Below, piece by piece: positions 22,438-36,100 of a stretch of 64,000 bases of DNA. Numbering within the stretch: the stretch's first letter is position 1; each line of letters starts with the position of its first letter. Under the pieces are notes generated by a model that was not told the origin of the DNA, did not search any database, and was given only the letters and a program-made list of their open reading frames with translations. The translations under genes were made by a program, and so were the position numbers. Source of the DNA: Pezizomycotina sp. ARF18 (Eukaryota > Ascomycota). Location: assembly GCA_002224055.1 (NCBI GenBank), contig AZLU01000008.1, positions 62,001 to 126,000 on the forward strand. Reading direction: 5' to 3'.

Positions 22438-24909
22438 TTAAAGTTGTAGGTGCAATTTCCTTTGCCGTCTTACTAATTTTTCTCCGTGCGCTGTGCAATA
22501 ATCAATACTTTGGTCGCAATTAATCCACTGGCCCATGAAAAGGCGGAATGTTCTCTCTGATTCGACGGACGACACGGTCAAATGCGTGAATGGGCTTATC
22601 AGCATCTTCTCGTCTACGCAGATACTCTTAAGCTCGTACACCATCGCTGTCTTTTGCGTCGTATCTATACCGTAAAGGTTGAACCCCGAAAGCGTATTTA
22701 GAAGTGTTGCATCGCCATAAATTGCGGCAGTGTGGAGTATAGACTGTTTCCCTGGTGCTAAAAATCGTGTGGTCTCTCCGTAGCCGAGTAAGAGACCCAC
22801 AAGCTTCGACTTGCAACAGCTGATTGCAGAGGTAAGAGGGTAAAACCGGTTTCTAGTCGCGATCCATCTACGGCTGCTCCGGCGTCGAGCAAGACCTTCG
22901 TCATTTGTAGTTCCCCACTGGGATGCCGTACATAAAGGCGTGTCACCCGCGCTTGTGGCCGGATCTATTGTGTTAATGTGTGGAATTAGTAGTGAGAGGA
23001 AGTCGGATCGTCTTGTTGAAGCGCGGCCTGATGCAAAGGAGTGTATCCGATCTTATCCGCCGTGATTTCAGCATTGTACCGCAACAGGAGTTAGAGACAA
23101 TTAGGGGACTTCGGATACGTTGCGCAGATCAACGGCGTCCTGTTCTGCTGATCGACGAAGTTTGGGTCTGATCCGTGGTCAAGAAGCAGCTTTACTGCGT
23201 TCCCATCTCCTCTTCTCGCTGCCCACCAAAGCGCCGTTCTTCCTCTTGAGTCCACTTTATTCAATAGAGATGGCTCCCGCAAGAGCGTATCTTCAAGGCT
23301 GCCGGCTGGAGACCCAAGATGATACATTGGAGTTTTGTGATTCTTGGTCTTCTGCCATCCTTTCGGTATTGATAAGGCTCGAAGGCCCTCGATTGTAGTC
23401 GGATCATCAGCATTCCTCCCATAATGATATCCCAAGCGCACTCAGTCGGTGTACTAAACAATGAGATTAGTACTCCGTTGTGTGAAAAAGCGAAAATATA
23501 CAGAGCTTATAAAACACCCTTTAGCTTCTGCTTCAATGTCTGGATCCGCTCCGGCATCAAGCAGCAACTTGCACGTACCAACTTTGAGGTTCAAAACTGC
23601 GCACTACAGATTATGGTTAGCAGAACGCAGCCGTAACCGACTATAGGATGGAAACTTACCAGCAGTGCTAAGTAATGGTCGTCATATCCTAAATCGTTGG
23701 GGGATGCCAGTCCAGCATCAAACAGAGACTTGATTTTCTCATTGTCTCCATTGGTCGAATGCCAGAAGATTTTTGCTTGCGGCCAAACCAGTCTTGAAAA
23801 TTTGAGGCTCATCTCTGGTCCTGTCAAGATGAAGTTTTTGAGGACCAAGTGAATTGCCTGGATAGAAACAACTAGGGTAATAATAATTGAACACCGTGTC
23901 ACCACATCGACCACGCCTGAATAGCCAATAAACAGCGATTCAATAACCTTGTTTAGTATGGAAGGCGTTCCGATGCGACCTCTTCGATGGCAAGCGCAAG
24001 TACAACCGGGCTCACAAATGTCCTTCGGCCGATAGGTCGTCTGAATAAAAATCTCGCCTTGGTTCTATAGGTCGATAAGATATTGAAAGGAGTATGTACT
24101 TAGTCTCCTCTCGTAAGTTGTTGATGGTTCCGGACGAACAGGCGCAAAAGATTATTCATCGATTCCTGTTGTAGGACCTGCAAGTCCCATATCATCTCGT
24201 GCGTCATATTCTGCCGTTGATGGAGAGCATCTAGCCGGTTGTCAACATCAATATGCATACGGCCCTGTTCTGCTCTTGTCTCATTGACTAGGATTGATAT
24301 GTGGTTCAGCTCCATTTCGATTCTGGAAGACTTGGATCCATCCTCGATAGGATTTAAGTCAGAAAGGCGCGTTGATATGTAGCTAATGAATTGAACTCTC
24401 AAAACTCAAGGGCCTCAGAAACGATGGTTCAAGAAACGTTCACGTAAAAGTTTGATGCTCCCAGCCAGGCCGTCAAGTTCAGTCTGACTTCCCGAAGCTC
24501 TTGTTGTATTGCACAGACTCTAGACCTCTCCTTTGACCACAAGATCCAAGATAGTGAGCTTCCTCCGTGCTTGCCTGCAGCTGGTCTTTATAGAATCGCG
24601 AGCTGACCAGATTGGATACTTCCAGTATTTTCATGTTCGCTTTTTGGAGAAAATCTGTTAGGCTAGCAGAAGCATTTTTTTTTGATCCCAGTGTGGCACT
24701 CGCGCGGTCATGCTAGTCTCGATATCGCGAACCACGACGGTCATGTCGGTGATTTCGTTGATTAGCGCCCTGCATCTCTGCCGGTGCACCACGGACATTC
24801 CGAATCGTCCTAAGAATCGGCTGAACTGCGGCACCGAAGGCCAAATTGAGGTTGCCAATGACACTGGGTCCATATCTAGATCTAAAGTATGGTAAATTAT
24901 TGTTTCCAT
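22438..24909 (-). CDS. Ankyrin-repeat protein with fungal N-terminal (NLR-like) domain
   Basis: Probably an intracellular scaffold or sensor; ligand unknown. From ATG at 24909: DMDPVSLATSIW, then RCRALINEITDMTVVVRDIE, the pattern of the fungal N-terminal domain found on ankyrin and STAND/NLR-type proteins. A charged helical segment follows (24402-24100: RLSDLNPIEDGSKSSRIEME through MTHEMIWDLQVLQQESMNNL). Ankyrin repeats start near 23780 (GDNEKIKSLFDAGLASPND) and continue with SRGRTALWWAARRGDGNAVK plus LLLDHGSDPN (about 23230), TPLHQAAL, MTKVLLDAGAAVDG (about 22910) and SILHTAAIYGDATLL (about 22730). The C-terminus holds VRRIRENIPPFHGPVD. At least five frame breaks or introns are involved and exon limits are uncertain. 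No NACHT or P-loop is visible between the N-domain and the repeats. Confidence 0.62.
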
Positions 24910-27900
24910 TTGAGAGCAGAAGCTGATTTGAAATTATTGTCGTCTATCATGGATACAAAAAAAAGGACGAGTGTGTTGGTGTATATTGGTGTGTAGTACA
25001 ACTGTAACGCAAATGGCCAACAACACCACGATGCACAAAGAGCTGCAACATCTCCAAATGGTTTGATTATCTAATGCTATTATAATATGCGTATATATAT
25101 TCTTCTATAAGGGAGCTTATTCCCACATTTTATAGTTTTAGAAACAATGCTCGCATTGTATCAATCTTGACGTATATTCTACGAAATCTGAAATCCGTGC
25201 GGGTGAAACCGACAGTGTAAACCTCGTTGTAGATGTGTTATTAGCTTGTAACAATTTTTCCGTCAGCAAAAATTATGCTAATTAGGACCGAGAAATCGTG
25301 ACCGGAAAGAGGGAGCACTTGCGGAGGTGGGGGTAGGGGTATCGTTGAGCTAAGGAGGTCTTTTGCGGGGTCTCCCTAGCGAGACGCATGCCCTGGCGAT
25401 ACCTCCCTGTACATGTACATGCGCTGTGTAATTTGTCATACATGAAGTGGCGAAATAATCAAAAGTATTCCATCCTGCCATTTGAAATCCTTGGCATTGC
25501 CCCAAAAAACATTACTCAAAATGGTTTAGCAGGATCTCTTTTTAGTCTGGTGGCACCAAACCTGCATGCATGAACCTGGACCATTTAGAATCGGTGGAAG
25601 TGTTATCCAATCGTACGGCAAGGGAGAAAAGCAAGGAACATACCAAATGTGTTGGCGATATCTCGACACCATTGTGGGTATGAAAGCTTTATATATGATA
25701 AGATATTCAGCGCTTGAGTTAAATACAGTTTCTCATCATTCAGGGAATACCGCGCCTAAAGTATAGTAAACCTGTTTATATATCCGACATTAAACGAGGT
25801 CCGCCATAGAATGCAGACCAGTTCAGGTTGCTTAACAGCACTATATACGCATAGTTACTGCCGGAATAGTGATATTTTATATTCCCAATGAAGAGACTAT
25901 AGTTGTCGCTTATTCATCATTTGTGGATATAGAACACCGCTATCTTGAAACTTCCGGGGTGTCCTAGGTCCGAGGAAATGCCATTCTTAACAAACGTATT
26001 TCCCTAAACAATAACCAGCTCTCGGAAGATATTCTGGAGATGATACATGCAGGTTTATCAGAATTGCAGTTGGTTTTACAATTCAAGGATATTGGATAGT
26101 ACATAGCTTATACGTAACTATAATATATATCGGCCAAAGGATTCCGATACGGCTTCAGACTGCCATCCTACTTGACAACTCAGTGAGCTTCCTATTAGAA
26201 TTATTCTCTTCTTTTCCAGTTTTCTGGGCCTAACAGGATCCGGAGTGGAAGGCTCAAACTTAAACCCGAAGAAAAAAAAACAGTTACATTTGTCCAATAT
26301 TGTTGTATGTGGCTGTCGATCTTCTACATGCTTTGATTCTATTGCCATCCTGGAATTGTCTTTCTATTAACTTACTATAATCCACTTTATCTACTACTCC
26401 CGAAGTAACTAGGCAGGAGGCAGGCGGTAAAGACTACCATTATGAAATAGAAACACCGATTGACTTCCTAGGAAATCCATTTCTTTCTTTCCTCTCATCT
26501 GTTAGTATTTCTCCTGTCCATTCTTGACAAAATTAGTTCCATAGAGAAAAAGGTATACTCTGAAGTAGCAGAAACTGCCCCTGTGCTCAGAAAGCCTCTG
26601 TATAACCTTTCAGGATCTATACAGTTAACAGTTATCAGGGACCTAATTTCTTATAACTATTGTAAAGACTGCAATATCGACAAGGGAAATTATGTATGAC
26701 CACATTTGTAGGAAGTGAATTAGAGCTGGGCACTCGTAGCCTTACGGTAGCTTCAAATATGTGAGCCCGTCGATCGCGAGTTGAAAATCGTCAGCAGCCA
26801 AGTCACTTAAGTAGCACAACGTGAAGGGCAATTAAATGAATAGTATGCGGAATATAGTTTATTACTACTTCTCTAATATTCCAAGCAACAGTGTACCCAA
26901 GTCGTTCATTTCGGATTCCGATTCCCCCGGACGCGAATACCTTTGACTTATGAGTTTTTAGTGCTTAATCGAAACATTTCGGGTTCCCGTAAGCCCATAT
27001 AGCAAATGATCACAGCAATGTTCAATCGAGTGACCGGAATGAAATATGATCGCCTATGTGTCCAAATTGAGCTGCAAACTGGAGCTGAAAACATATAAAC
27101 CGGTGACCCGGCTGGCATTGTTTACGCGAGTTGGTACTTAAGATCGCTGTCCGACTAGAACTCCAGCAAGAAACATACACGATGGTTGTAGTTCAGCTGT
27201 ATCTGAAAGGCTATGCGCTATTTGAAACTACTGAATTGCGGGGAAATGATAGACAACGGTACTAAGGGAATTTATAAGGGTTTGGTTTATTTAATATTAC
27301 TCGGTTTCTATAAGTAACATAAGAGTTAGCAAGGCTGTCAATATTGCAGTATCGATTGAGGAACCGCTCAAAGCGAAGAAAGAAGGGGAGGTTTCGTAAG
27401 ACACTGTTTCAAATTAGCAAAGGTTGAAAGAGTGAGAGTGTAAACCCCGTAAGACTAGACTGGCAACTACTGTTGTCGCAATACCCACGCGTTCTAATTA
27501 AGAATGTACACAAATACTACCGCCGATCCCGAAGAAGAGTCAAACAAGCTACAAGGCCAAGAATATCGGCTGAACGATATTATGAAAAGCAATTAACCTC
27601 GAGGTGACATTTGCGAGTAGTTCCATCAAGTGCCTGGTATTTTTTTTTTTTTATGGCGATTCAAGAATGTCTGAGAAAGGTATTCTTACTTCAAATCCTA
27701 GTTGACGGATAGAATTGATTACTCATGATAATAGTATATAAAATTAGAAACACACTCTCAGCTAATACCGCGTCTCCACATTACTGGTTGCTAATATCAG
27801 CCTAACCTAGGAAAAAGAACGCGGAACATAGAGCAAACCCACGTTATATTGTAGTTCAATATACTATTCAAGTCCTATTCCGTTGGTCTGTGGGATAGTT

Positions 27901-29630
27901 CGTTTCAAGAACAAATTGGGGTTCATGAAATTCCACCAAATTTTTCCTAGGGCATTAATGCTTTCGGGATGCGTCGACGGCACGACGGTGCCTTGTTTTG
28001 GGCACAGGATGGAGATAGTCGTTGACCACATGAATCCAAGATCTTCAAGAAACCAATACTTCAGATTACTGGACAGATTGGTATATAGCCAAACTCCCTA
28101 AGAATATTATACGACGACGAATACTCAAAAAGCGGCATGGCTTACTCGGCATGGGAAAGTTACGCGTGTATGATCGTAAACACCAGAAAATGTTTATTGA
28201 TTATTCTAACATTATCATATGGCGGGCTTCCTATTTGCGCGGAAGGTTTCTCTCAATTGCTTGAAGATCTCCGAGGGGAGCGGTGATACCTCTTGAGATC
28301 GCATACGAGGCGTCGCCCTAAAAAAAAGCCATACATAATAAATTATCCCAGCTCGTTACTATCTCGTTTGTCAACTCGATCGAGTAGAAACAAACGAGAG
28401 GCAGATTTGAATCGGCGATAGATATTATGCAAGCCTCTTGAAAACAAAATCAAATCTCCTTAGACGAAAGGAAGTCCTACTGTCTAAAGCAAAAAGTAGT
28501 GCACGAGTAAACGAAGCCATGGCTGATAGGTAGGATTACGCGATAAATTTGAAACGGAGGCTAAGCGTTGAGCGGAGCTTCGGTGGTTTTATTTCGTCGC
28601 TCGATACACCAATAAAATTCTATTTCTAAGCTTATTATTAGTTCACGTACTGCAAACATCTGCTCTGAAAGCAAGCTTGCGTGATAGCGGGGCTATTCCA
28701 TATCAATGCTTTAAATTTTTGTCGATTAACAACATTTACAAGAATCGTAAAAGGACAAAATGCGGAGGACGGTTGTTAGCTCGCTCTCCACGTTGCATTA
28801 CTGGAGAGGTTAGTGTACTTTGACATTAGTTTCGACCAGGGTTTTTAACTACACAGCCGAGTCGTTCCTTCAGGATTAATGCGATCTGTTTCTAAGCGAA
28901 GTGATATTAGCCAAAATGACCCTTTTTCGGAAATTCGCAAGTTAGCCATGCTAAAAATCCATCGTGACCCCAGATAAATCTATTTTTACGGTAGTCTAAT
29001 GTGCGCTAAACTGCTTCTCAATCCGTAATAAATTTCTTGGAGGGTTGGAGTCAAGCAGTCTAGAGGAAGCACAAGTCAACGACTAGAACTCAGACACCTT
29101 AGCGATATTTTCTTGCCTAACCGGCAAAATTGCGTTTAATTGATATCAAAGGATGTTTGATCCACTAAATCAAAGCAATTAAGGGATCGACACGGTCACT
29201 AAGGTGGATATCATCCATTGCATACATCGAAGAGCATTTCGCAATTAGACATTCTGATGTTTGATGGTATATTGGCTTACTTTTGTAAGTTTGACAATTT
29301 CATATTAAACAACAATATAGAGGAAATATACAAATGATATTTATATATAAATAGATATAGACTTAGGGACATCATTATAGCGGAGAAAAAGAAACACCTG
29401 TAGATACCAAGACCGAATGCAAACCCAAATGAAGACACCCAAGCGCAAACAAACTCATGAAAACAATAAAGCAATATCGTAACAAAACTCCAACTGCCTA
29501 AAGCTGAAGCAATTCATGAAAGAAACAAAAGAACAAGAAAATTAGATATTTATAGTTGCAAGAGTAAATGTATGGTAGGAGGAGAAAACTTGATGACAAT
29601 GCGATGGTTTAAGTTCGGAAATATGTAGGT
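24910..29630. other. Gene-poor region
   Basis: About 4.7 kb with no ORF over 80 codons and no recognised protein motif on either strand. Several short poly-T/poly-A runs; no tandem array, tRNA-like fold or transposon end was seen. Old relics too diverged to recognise by eye may be present. Confidence 0.5.
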
Positions 29631-30327
29631 TTACAACCCGTATACCATTGGAAATTCAGATTTCATAGATGACCGATCGCTGATGGGGCTCGCGAGAGGA
29701 AATGTTAGACGACGCTCTGCCTTGGCCAACATGTCGATCATCTGCTCCCTTTTCAATCTCGACTGCTTCATGTCCGCCTCCACTTTCGCCGCCACGCCAG
29801 CTAGTGCTTCGACCAGCTTTGAAATCTCCGCTTGCGTCATGTCCTCGATTTTGTCCATGGCCTTCTGATGACAGGTTGGGCAGTTGTGTGTATCTCGGTC
29901 TCAGTCGCTACGCCATTTTCGCAGGCGATGTTGTGTACTAGGTCGTCGCTGAAGATCTGCGGGAACTTCGGATATCGCACCGGGCCGTCGTGGTTGGATG
30001 CGGAAAGATGTGCGTGGCGATCATACTCTTTGAACAAAACACAGTTTCTGCATTGCGGAGCTATCCGCGCTGCTGGTACTACGGCCGCTGTCAGATATAC
30101 AGTCGTCGTTGTCGTTGTAGTTGTCCCCTAATATCCATAGTCTGAGAGCGGTGTGCATACAGCTGTAAACGATGTATTCGAGGTTTAGGCGAATAGGTAG
30201 GCCGCGAACTTCTCGGGGGTCGACTTCCATAGGTTGTCTGATCGTTCTCTTTGTGCGGATGCATTGTAGAAGGTATAAGTGGAACCGCGGCGGGCTCTTT
30301 GAGGTGTAGGATTTCCTGGCCGGCCAT
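29631..30327 (-). CDS. Small hypothetical protein, helical C-terminus
   Basis: Not recognised. Successive minus-strand frames read as one protein of about 230 residues: MAGQEILHLKEPAAVPLIPS, then EVDPREVRGLPIRLNLEYIV, a Ser/Asp-rich linker with several Asp-Asn repeats, FKEYDRHAHLSASNHDGPVR with KFPQIFSDDLV, and a charged C-terminal helix beginning MDKIEDMTQAEISKLVEALA and ending SEFPMVYGL. The frames join at about three points with small shifts, as in the other genes of this window. The helical C-terminus could mediate oligomerisation. It stands alone in a gene-poor tract, so a chance reading is possible. Confidence 0.4.
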
Positions 30328-31827
30328 TATGTCGATAGTATGATTGAGTGTGAGAGAAGAGAGTTAAGGATGTTGTTTAAGGACTGTAAATGTTTGGCGA
30401 TGGAGAAGCCAGATGTTCGATACTAGTCTTCGGGAGTGAGAGATTTGAATGAGAGTAGCGGGTCCCTCCTGTGGGAGAAGGCAATGGCTATATAGCTTTG
30501 GTGATATCTGCTCGAATGTGGAGCTCTCCAAAATTCACGAGGGTGGGTTTGAGTCAAATTTAAACAAAATTTTAGAGCCGGAGTGCGACGTTCGTGTTTG
30601 TATAGGATTTGTAGTCCGAAGAGAGGAACTCTTGTGAGCTCGAAGGACCACTAGGACCCACAGGTTTGGGAGCCCTCGCATAGTAGTCATATATCCTTAC
30701 AAGCCGGCGACATCGGTAAAAGTTGTGAGTCTCTCGAGCCATAAGCCCCTTAGAGTATTTTTGCTTTGTCCCGCTATTGGTTGACGAAAAGAAGCAATAT
30801 TCTGAGATGCTAAGACCTTTCCTTTTTTCCCTCTCCGATTGCAAAATTGAGACCCGTGCCTGGTACAGAAATATTCAAATCTGCCCTCGCAAAGAAAATA
30901 TACAGGAAATTGGCCATTTTTAACGATCCATGGATTCAGTAAAAAGCAAAACGGCTATTTAAATCGCTCAGAACGGTAAGAAGTTACGAAGATCCCCTGG
31001 ACAAGGGATATTTTTACTTAACATTTCGTTCGCAGTTCTATACCTGCGCAAATTAACGCAGGTCCCCCGTTCACACACGAGCGGAACACGCACACCACCT
31101 TAAGTCTTCAACGGAGGCTAGAAGCCATCCTTCCACAGGGCTATCTTTCGAAAATAGCGCCGATAATCCGTATTTAGTGATAGAAAAGGCGATCTTATTC
31201 CCGCCGAAACACGAACAACCCCGGAACAACCACATGGCGCCGCTAGAAAGGGAAGGCGAAACGAAGTTCGGTGGTTCGCCCTTCTTGCGTGATCGCACGA
31301 CAGTCCCCGGATAACCCATCATGGCTGAGCTAGAACAACTAAACAACTGGGACGCGACGGATTTGGGAAGCAAATACGAGAACAAACAAAGGAAATAGAA
31401 GTCTTTAGGCTAGGTTCAGACTGGGACGTGTCGCAAGTTGGTACCCCATTCACGGCCTTAGAGGTTTCGCAGGGCCAGGTAAGGTTGCACAAGGGTTCAA
31501 ATGGTGCAGCGGCTTTTGCTATTGGACAAATGAGACAAAGGAAGAACCAAGAGAAAGAGGCTTTTCTTCATTTAATTTTTATAAGTACTTGTATAGCCTG
31601 CTGCTACTGAAATTACCTCCAGGTTTTTATATTATTTATTTTTGCCTTTCATTCCGTTGCGAAATTAAGAGATCTGGACGGTAAGTGAGAGATCCAGTGA
31701 TACCTGTACGTGAGAACTCCCTCGTAACCGATTGAGATCGTTAACGAATCCGAACTGAATCGATATCGGTAACTTTGCCCGTACTTGGGTCTGGATCCGT
31801 GTTCACTGGTTCATCGTAATTAAACGA

Positions 31828-31866
31828 GTGTGTTGAACCCAGCGAAGCGAAGCGAGCCCAACACAC
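31828..31866. repeat. Inverted repeat with GCGAAGCGAAGCG loop
   Basis: Perfect 8-base arms GTGTGTTG (31828-31835) and CAACACAC (31859-31866) flank a 23-base loop containing AGCGAAGCGAAGCGAG. GCGAAGCGAAGCG-type motifs often sit at termini of small fungal DNA elements, so this may mark the end of a decayed element; no matching second copy was found here. Confidence 0.55.
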
Positions 31867-32920
31867 ACGGAGTCCTAAGCCCTGACTCTACTGGAAAATG
31901 TTGTTCGAATGAGGCCACAGACTCCGACCCAGAATAATGATATTTCGTGGATCTTCTGCGGAGACCCTAATAAACTACAAATCTCCTTGAGTCCAAAGGA
32001 TTAAAATTTGTCCCTTTCTACACTTTCGACTGATTTTTTCTCTTACGCCAGCCTGTATCTAAGCACTTTAGTAATATACTGTTTTTTTTTTTTTTTTTTT
32101 TTTTTTTCACGTTCATTTAATTTTTTTTATCTTTTTTTTATAACACAAAAGACAAAGCTTTGGCCCAGAACAATTTCCAGTCGTATATCATATATTATCT
32201 GCCCTTGCCGAACTGCCGTAAATCAGATAGATAATCATGGCTTTGGAATCTTAGAGAAGATCTCTTTTGCGGGGGAACGTTGCAGCGCTACTGCCTGTTG
32301 AACTCTCGGGTAACTGTCTGAGAGTTTCATGCTGTAAATACAATCGTGGTCAACATTTGGAGACAAAACGTAGTCCTTTTTTTTTTTTTTTTTGGCTTCT
32401 GAATTTATCTTCGGTCTCCTTTTCTTTGCCGAAAATACGACAGGGATAAAACGCTTGTATTTCGAGTTGCAGTTTGCCTCCCTATGCACACCTATATGTT
32501 CTTTTCTGATATTCAAGAGAAAGAGTGCTTTACCTTCTGTCCCGTGATTTCTCCGCCAGCTCGTCTATTTGGAGAAGTCCTACATGGTTTACAGAGCATG
32601 TTCATGGGTAATAGCAGCGAAAATCGTTTGGCAAAACTGCGACGAAACGCTAGCATTTTCCCCCAAAACTTTTCTCTTATTAGTAGTATATTTAGGAGTA
32701 ATGGAAAATAGAAAATTAGTAATAATTACTCTTACCGCTGAATGAATTTCGTATGCAAGTAACCCGTGGAAGGGTGCATTATTTCAATCCTTCGACGGGC
32801 CGGAATTGCGATCTTGCTTATAAGCCTACATAAATCGCCGCAAAGGTGCTCAAATTTATGATGATCGACTTTTATATCAACATGGTTTTTTCGATCTCTT
32901 GAAAGTCCCTTTTGCCTATT

Positions 32921-33115
32921 TAATCTTAACTTTTATTACTCTTATAATAATAATCTAAATTTTACTTACTATTTATTATATCCTTTTCTATAACTTTTCT
33001 TCTTATAATTAATTCTTTTATTCTTTTATTTCGTAATCTTATATAATTAATCTTTATTTAACGTTAATATAAGTAAGATCTTCTCGATATAGATTAGCTA
33101 AGATTACTAATAAAT
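32921..33115. repeat. AT-rich, G-depleted island
   Basis: On the plus strand about 140 bases from 32921 contain roughly one G but close to twenty C. Everything else is A or T. This one-sided loss of G is what C-to-T mutation of the opposite strand would leave, as in repeat-induced point mutation (RIP) of a former repeat. Confidence 0.5.
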
Positions 33116-36100
33116 CTATTCAAATGCTCAAATTAGACTGAAAGGCACTCAGCATCTGCCTATTCCTGTGCATTCGTATTTGCCTTTCTAACATTCAATT
33201 CTTTGTGAGAAAATTTGGTGCGCGGTATACAAGTTTACTACTAGTTCGCAATTCTTCTTTGACAACAAGGGGGAAGACATATTCAGGTTTTAAACAGGCT
33301 ATAGTGGGGCTTCAAGATCACGTTTACTAATGTTAGAATCCATAGCGCTGACCGTTTAAAATGCGAAATAACTAGTGAAAGGGATAGGGGGTTCAAAGCT
33401 ACATCGTCTATATTTTTAAACAACTGCTCTTGAGCAACAATATCTATCTTAGTATAATAATTTTATGTGAATGAAACACGGTCTTTCTCCAAGTTACAGA
33501 GTGCAATGCTTGCTTTTTAGCCTCAACAATCTCCCCTTCAAGGAGTATATACCAGGGAGGAATCCTCGTATCATGTCTGTTGACTAATATGAATATTAAT
33601 GAATATTATAATATCGGGGTTACGAGAACCTCAGCGGGAGAACAATGTATAGAAGTTTTATACCTACGATTTGTCGATTAAATATCTCCGAGGGATCGTC
33701 AACTTGCATTCAGTAGATTCACTAGACCGAAAACCGCTATATTTGATAGAAATCTTAGGGCAATTACCGTCGCGTAACCCTTTGGAGTTAGATTCTCCGT
33801 TTTCCCTTATTTTAGAACGATTTTTCGGTATTGATAGTAGATAGTGTTCGATAAAACTTCCTGTTGGCTCCCAGAATCTGGTCATGAAACGAACTACCGG
33901 GGCATCTAAAATACGGCGTAACGCGATCGAGAGGAAAAAGAAAAGAAAAACAAAGGATAGGGAGAAAACGGTGAGCGGGGTGACGATGGTTACAGTACTA
34001 TTAATTTAATAAACAACGGTACGAGTGTAATACATCATGACCTGGCACCGTGCCTGTAAGTCTTTGGCCCGAGATAATGATAGCGAAAGAATTCCCGATG
34101 CCTGCATTATTATCCAAGTCCCTCAAACTTGCCACAACCATAGCGCAGATAAAATGAGCCTCAAGGTAGCGGTGAAGCGGTTGTTGAGCGAAGAGCACTA
34201 TGGGATGTACAAATGACACCGGCGATCGGGTAGGACAGGATTTGCGAAAGCCATCGACTAGACAAAATAAAAACTGCACAAACCGAACAACTGCCTCAAA
34301 AGGATGAGACAGTCTTAGTTCGGAATATCTACAGACTACCAGGGCGCGTTTTCTCGTGTTCAGCTTCTTAACCTCGTGACAGGATGATATTCACTCATTA
34401 GCAAAGACTTCAAGGTAGATCCCAATCTCCATGGGCTTTCCGTGCACTTTTGAAAGCTGTACTGATCGACAGCCCTTCCCGCATTCGCTACCTTTCAAAC
34501 GGAGACAGCGCACCAAACGTTAGTATATCTTATAGACTCAATGAACCGGAACTTTCAATATCCCTCGTACTGGTATTCTTTGCATTTAAGTTTCCCCGAG
34601 AGGAACTCGTCCGAAAAGCACGTCCCGAAATTATCACCACTTCCGACAAGAAGCCGCGCGAATAACGTCGGTGCTGGGGAATTAGAAAAACCGTCACTTG
34701 ATCAGAATATTGTCAAGAGAAGGAGTATGTAACGTATTAGTCTTATAGTAAACGGCCTACACAGTACTCGGGTATCCCCAGTGATCAGATAACATAACTC
34801 AAGAACTTTCTCCTTGACCGACGCTACGACGCGTCGCTGTTTGCTGCCCGGAGGAGACAAGACGACGTTGTGGGGGCACGGAGGAGTTCGGAAGGGGTTT
34901 TGATTGAATAGTGATTAGGGGGTTGCGGTCGCTTGAGCCCTCAAATTCGCAAGAACCTCACGGCGCAGTCTTCCCTATTATATGTATATCGGCGTTTCCA
35001 TAACTTTATTATCACTAATCGACCACAAAGGTGTAAAACACCACGTAAGATCTCGGGTTTCATGGACATTTGGACTATTTCGAGTAAACAACGTCCGGCG
35101 ATGATGGCGAGATGACGGCATGGCTTCGTCCTAACCATAGTTTCGTTGTTCTCTTCCAAAGTTCGGGCCCGGACTCAGATAAAAACATTGGCCCGAGCCC
35201 ATTTAGGGAAGGGGGCACCTACCATATCCCCCTCAATATGTTTACTGGAAGCTAAAACGGTTGAAATGCTGTTCAGAGCTCGCACTATAAGCAGCTTCTC
35301 CCGCTATAAGACAACGATCCTCCAGTTCTCCGAGCCTCCTCAGGGTAGTTACAGGAATAACCTCAATACCAACGGATGGGAATCGATCCTATATGCTTCT
35401 CCCCGTGCGCATGCTGTTGTAGAGCGTGTACTACCAATGAAAATAGATCATGCCCGAAAGAAGACGAGAATTTAAAACTAGGCGGAGCTTATTCCCAGTG
35501 CCGGGATTTCTAGATTTCATCATAATTAGCAGCTGCCGTATAGCTTGGCCAATGACTTGGCGGAGGGACACGCTATAAATATGACAAGGTATTTACAAAA
35601 CGTATACTGACCTCCGGATACCAGCAATCTTGCTATCAGTTTTATTTATTTTATTTAATTTAAGAATAAGGGACTGTTCTTTCTTCCCGGATAAGGATCT
35701 CTCATCTTCAACTTGGAGGTAGCGCTATAGCGGCTGAAAGGGTCGTCTTTTCTTTTTCTTTTCTGTTTCTTTTCTTTTCTTTTGTTTTAATTGGAACAAA
35801 ACTACTGTATAAATGTAAATATATATCAAAACGACGCAGATACAGGCCACCATCTCCCGCAAGTTTCTCAGTATCAGTAGAGATTTTTCCTTTTTCCTTC
35901 TTGTGAAACACGACTTATTTCACTTAGAAAGAATTATCTTCTGGAAACATAGGTTATTTGCAAGCTGGAGGTATAAGTCTTCGTAAGGCAGGATTGATCG
36001 ATATCTGATTGAATCTATCTCACAATCTCACAAAGTCTACTGCTGACAGTCTGCTGTACGAGAAGGCCAAGCCCTTTTCTGCAGTATTTTTGTCCGATAA

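Noticed and set aside
32008-32516. ORFs on both strands across the poly-T tracts
   Set aside because: Open only because of the T and A runs; they encode poly-Phe or poly-Lys.
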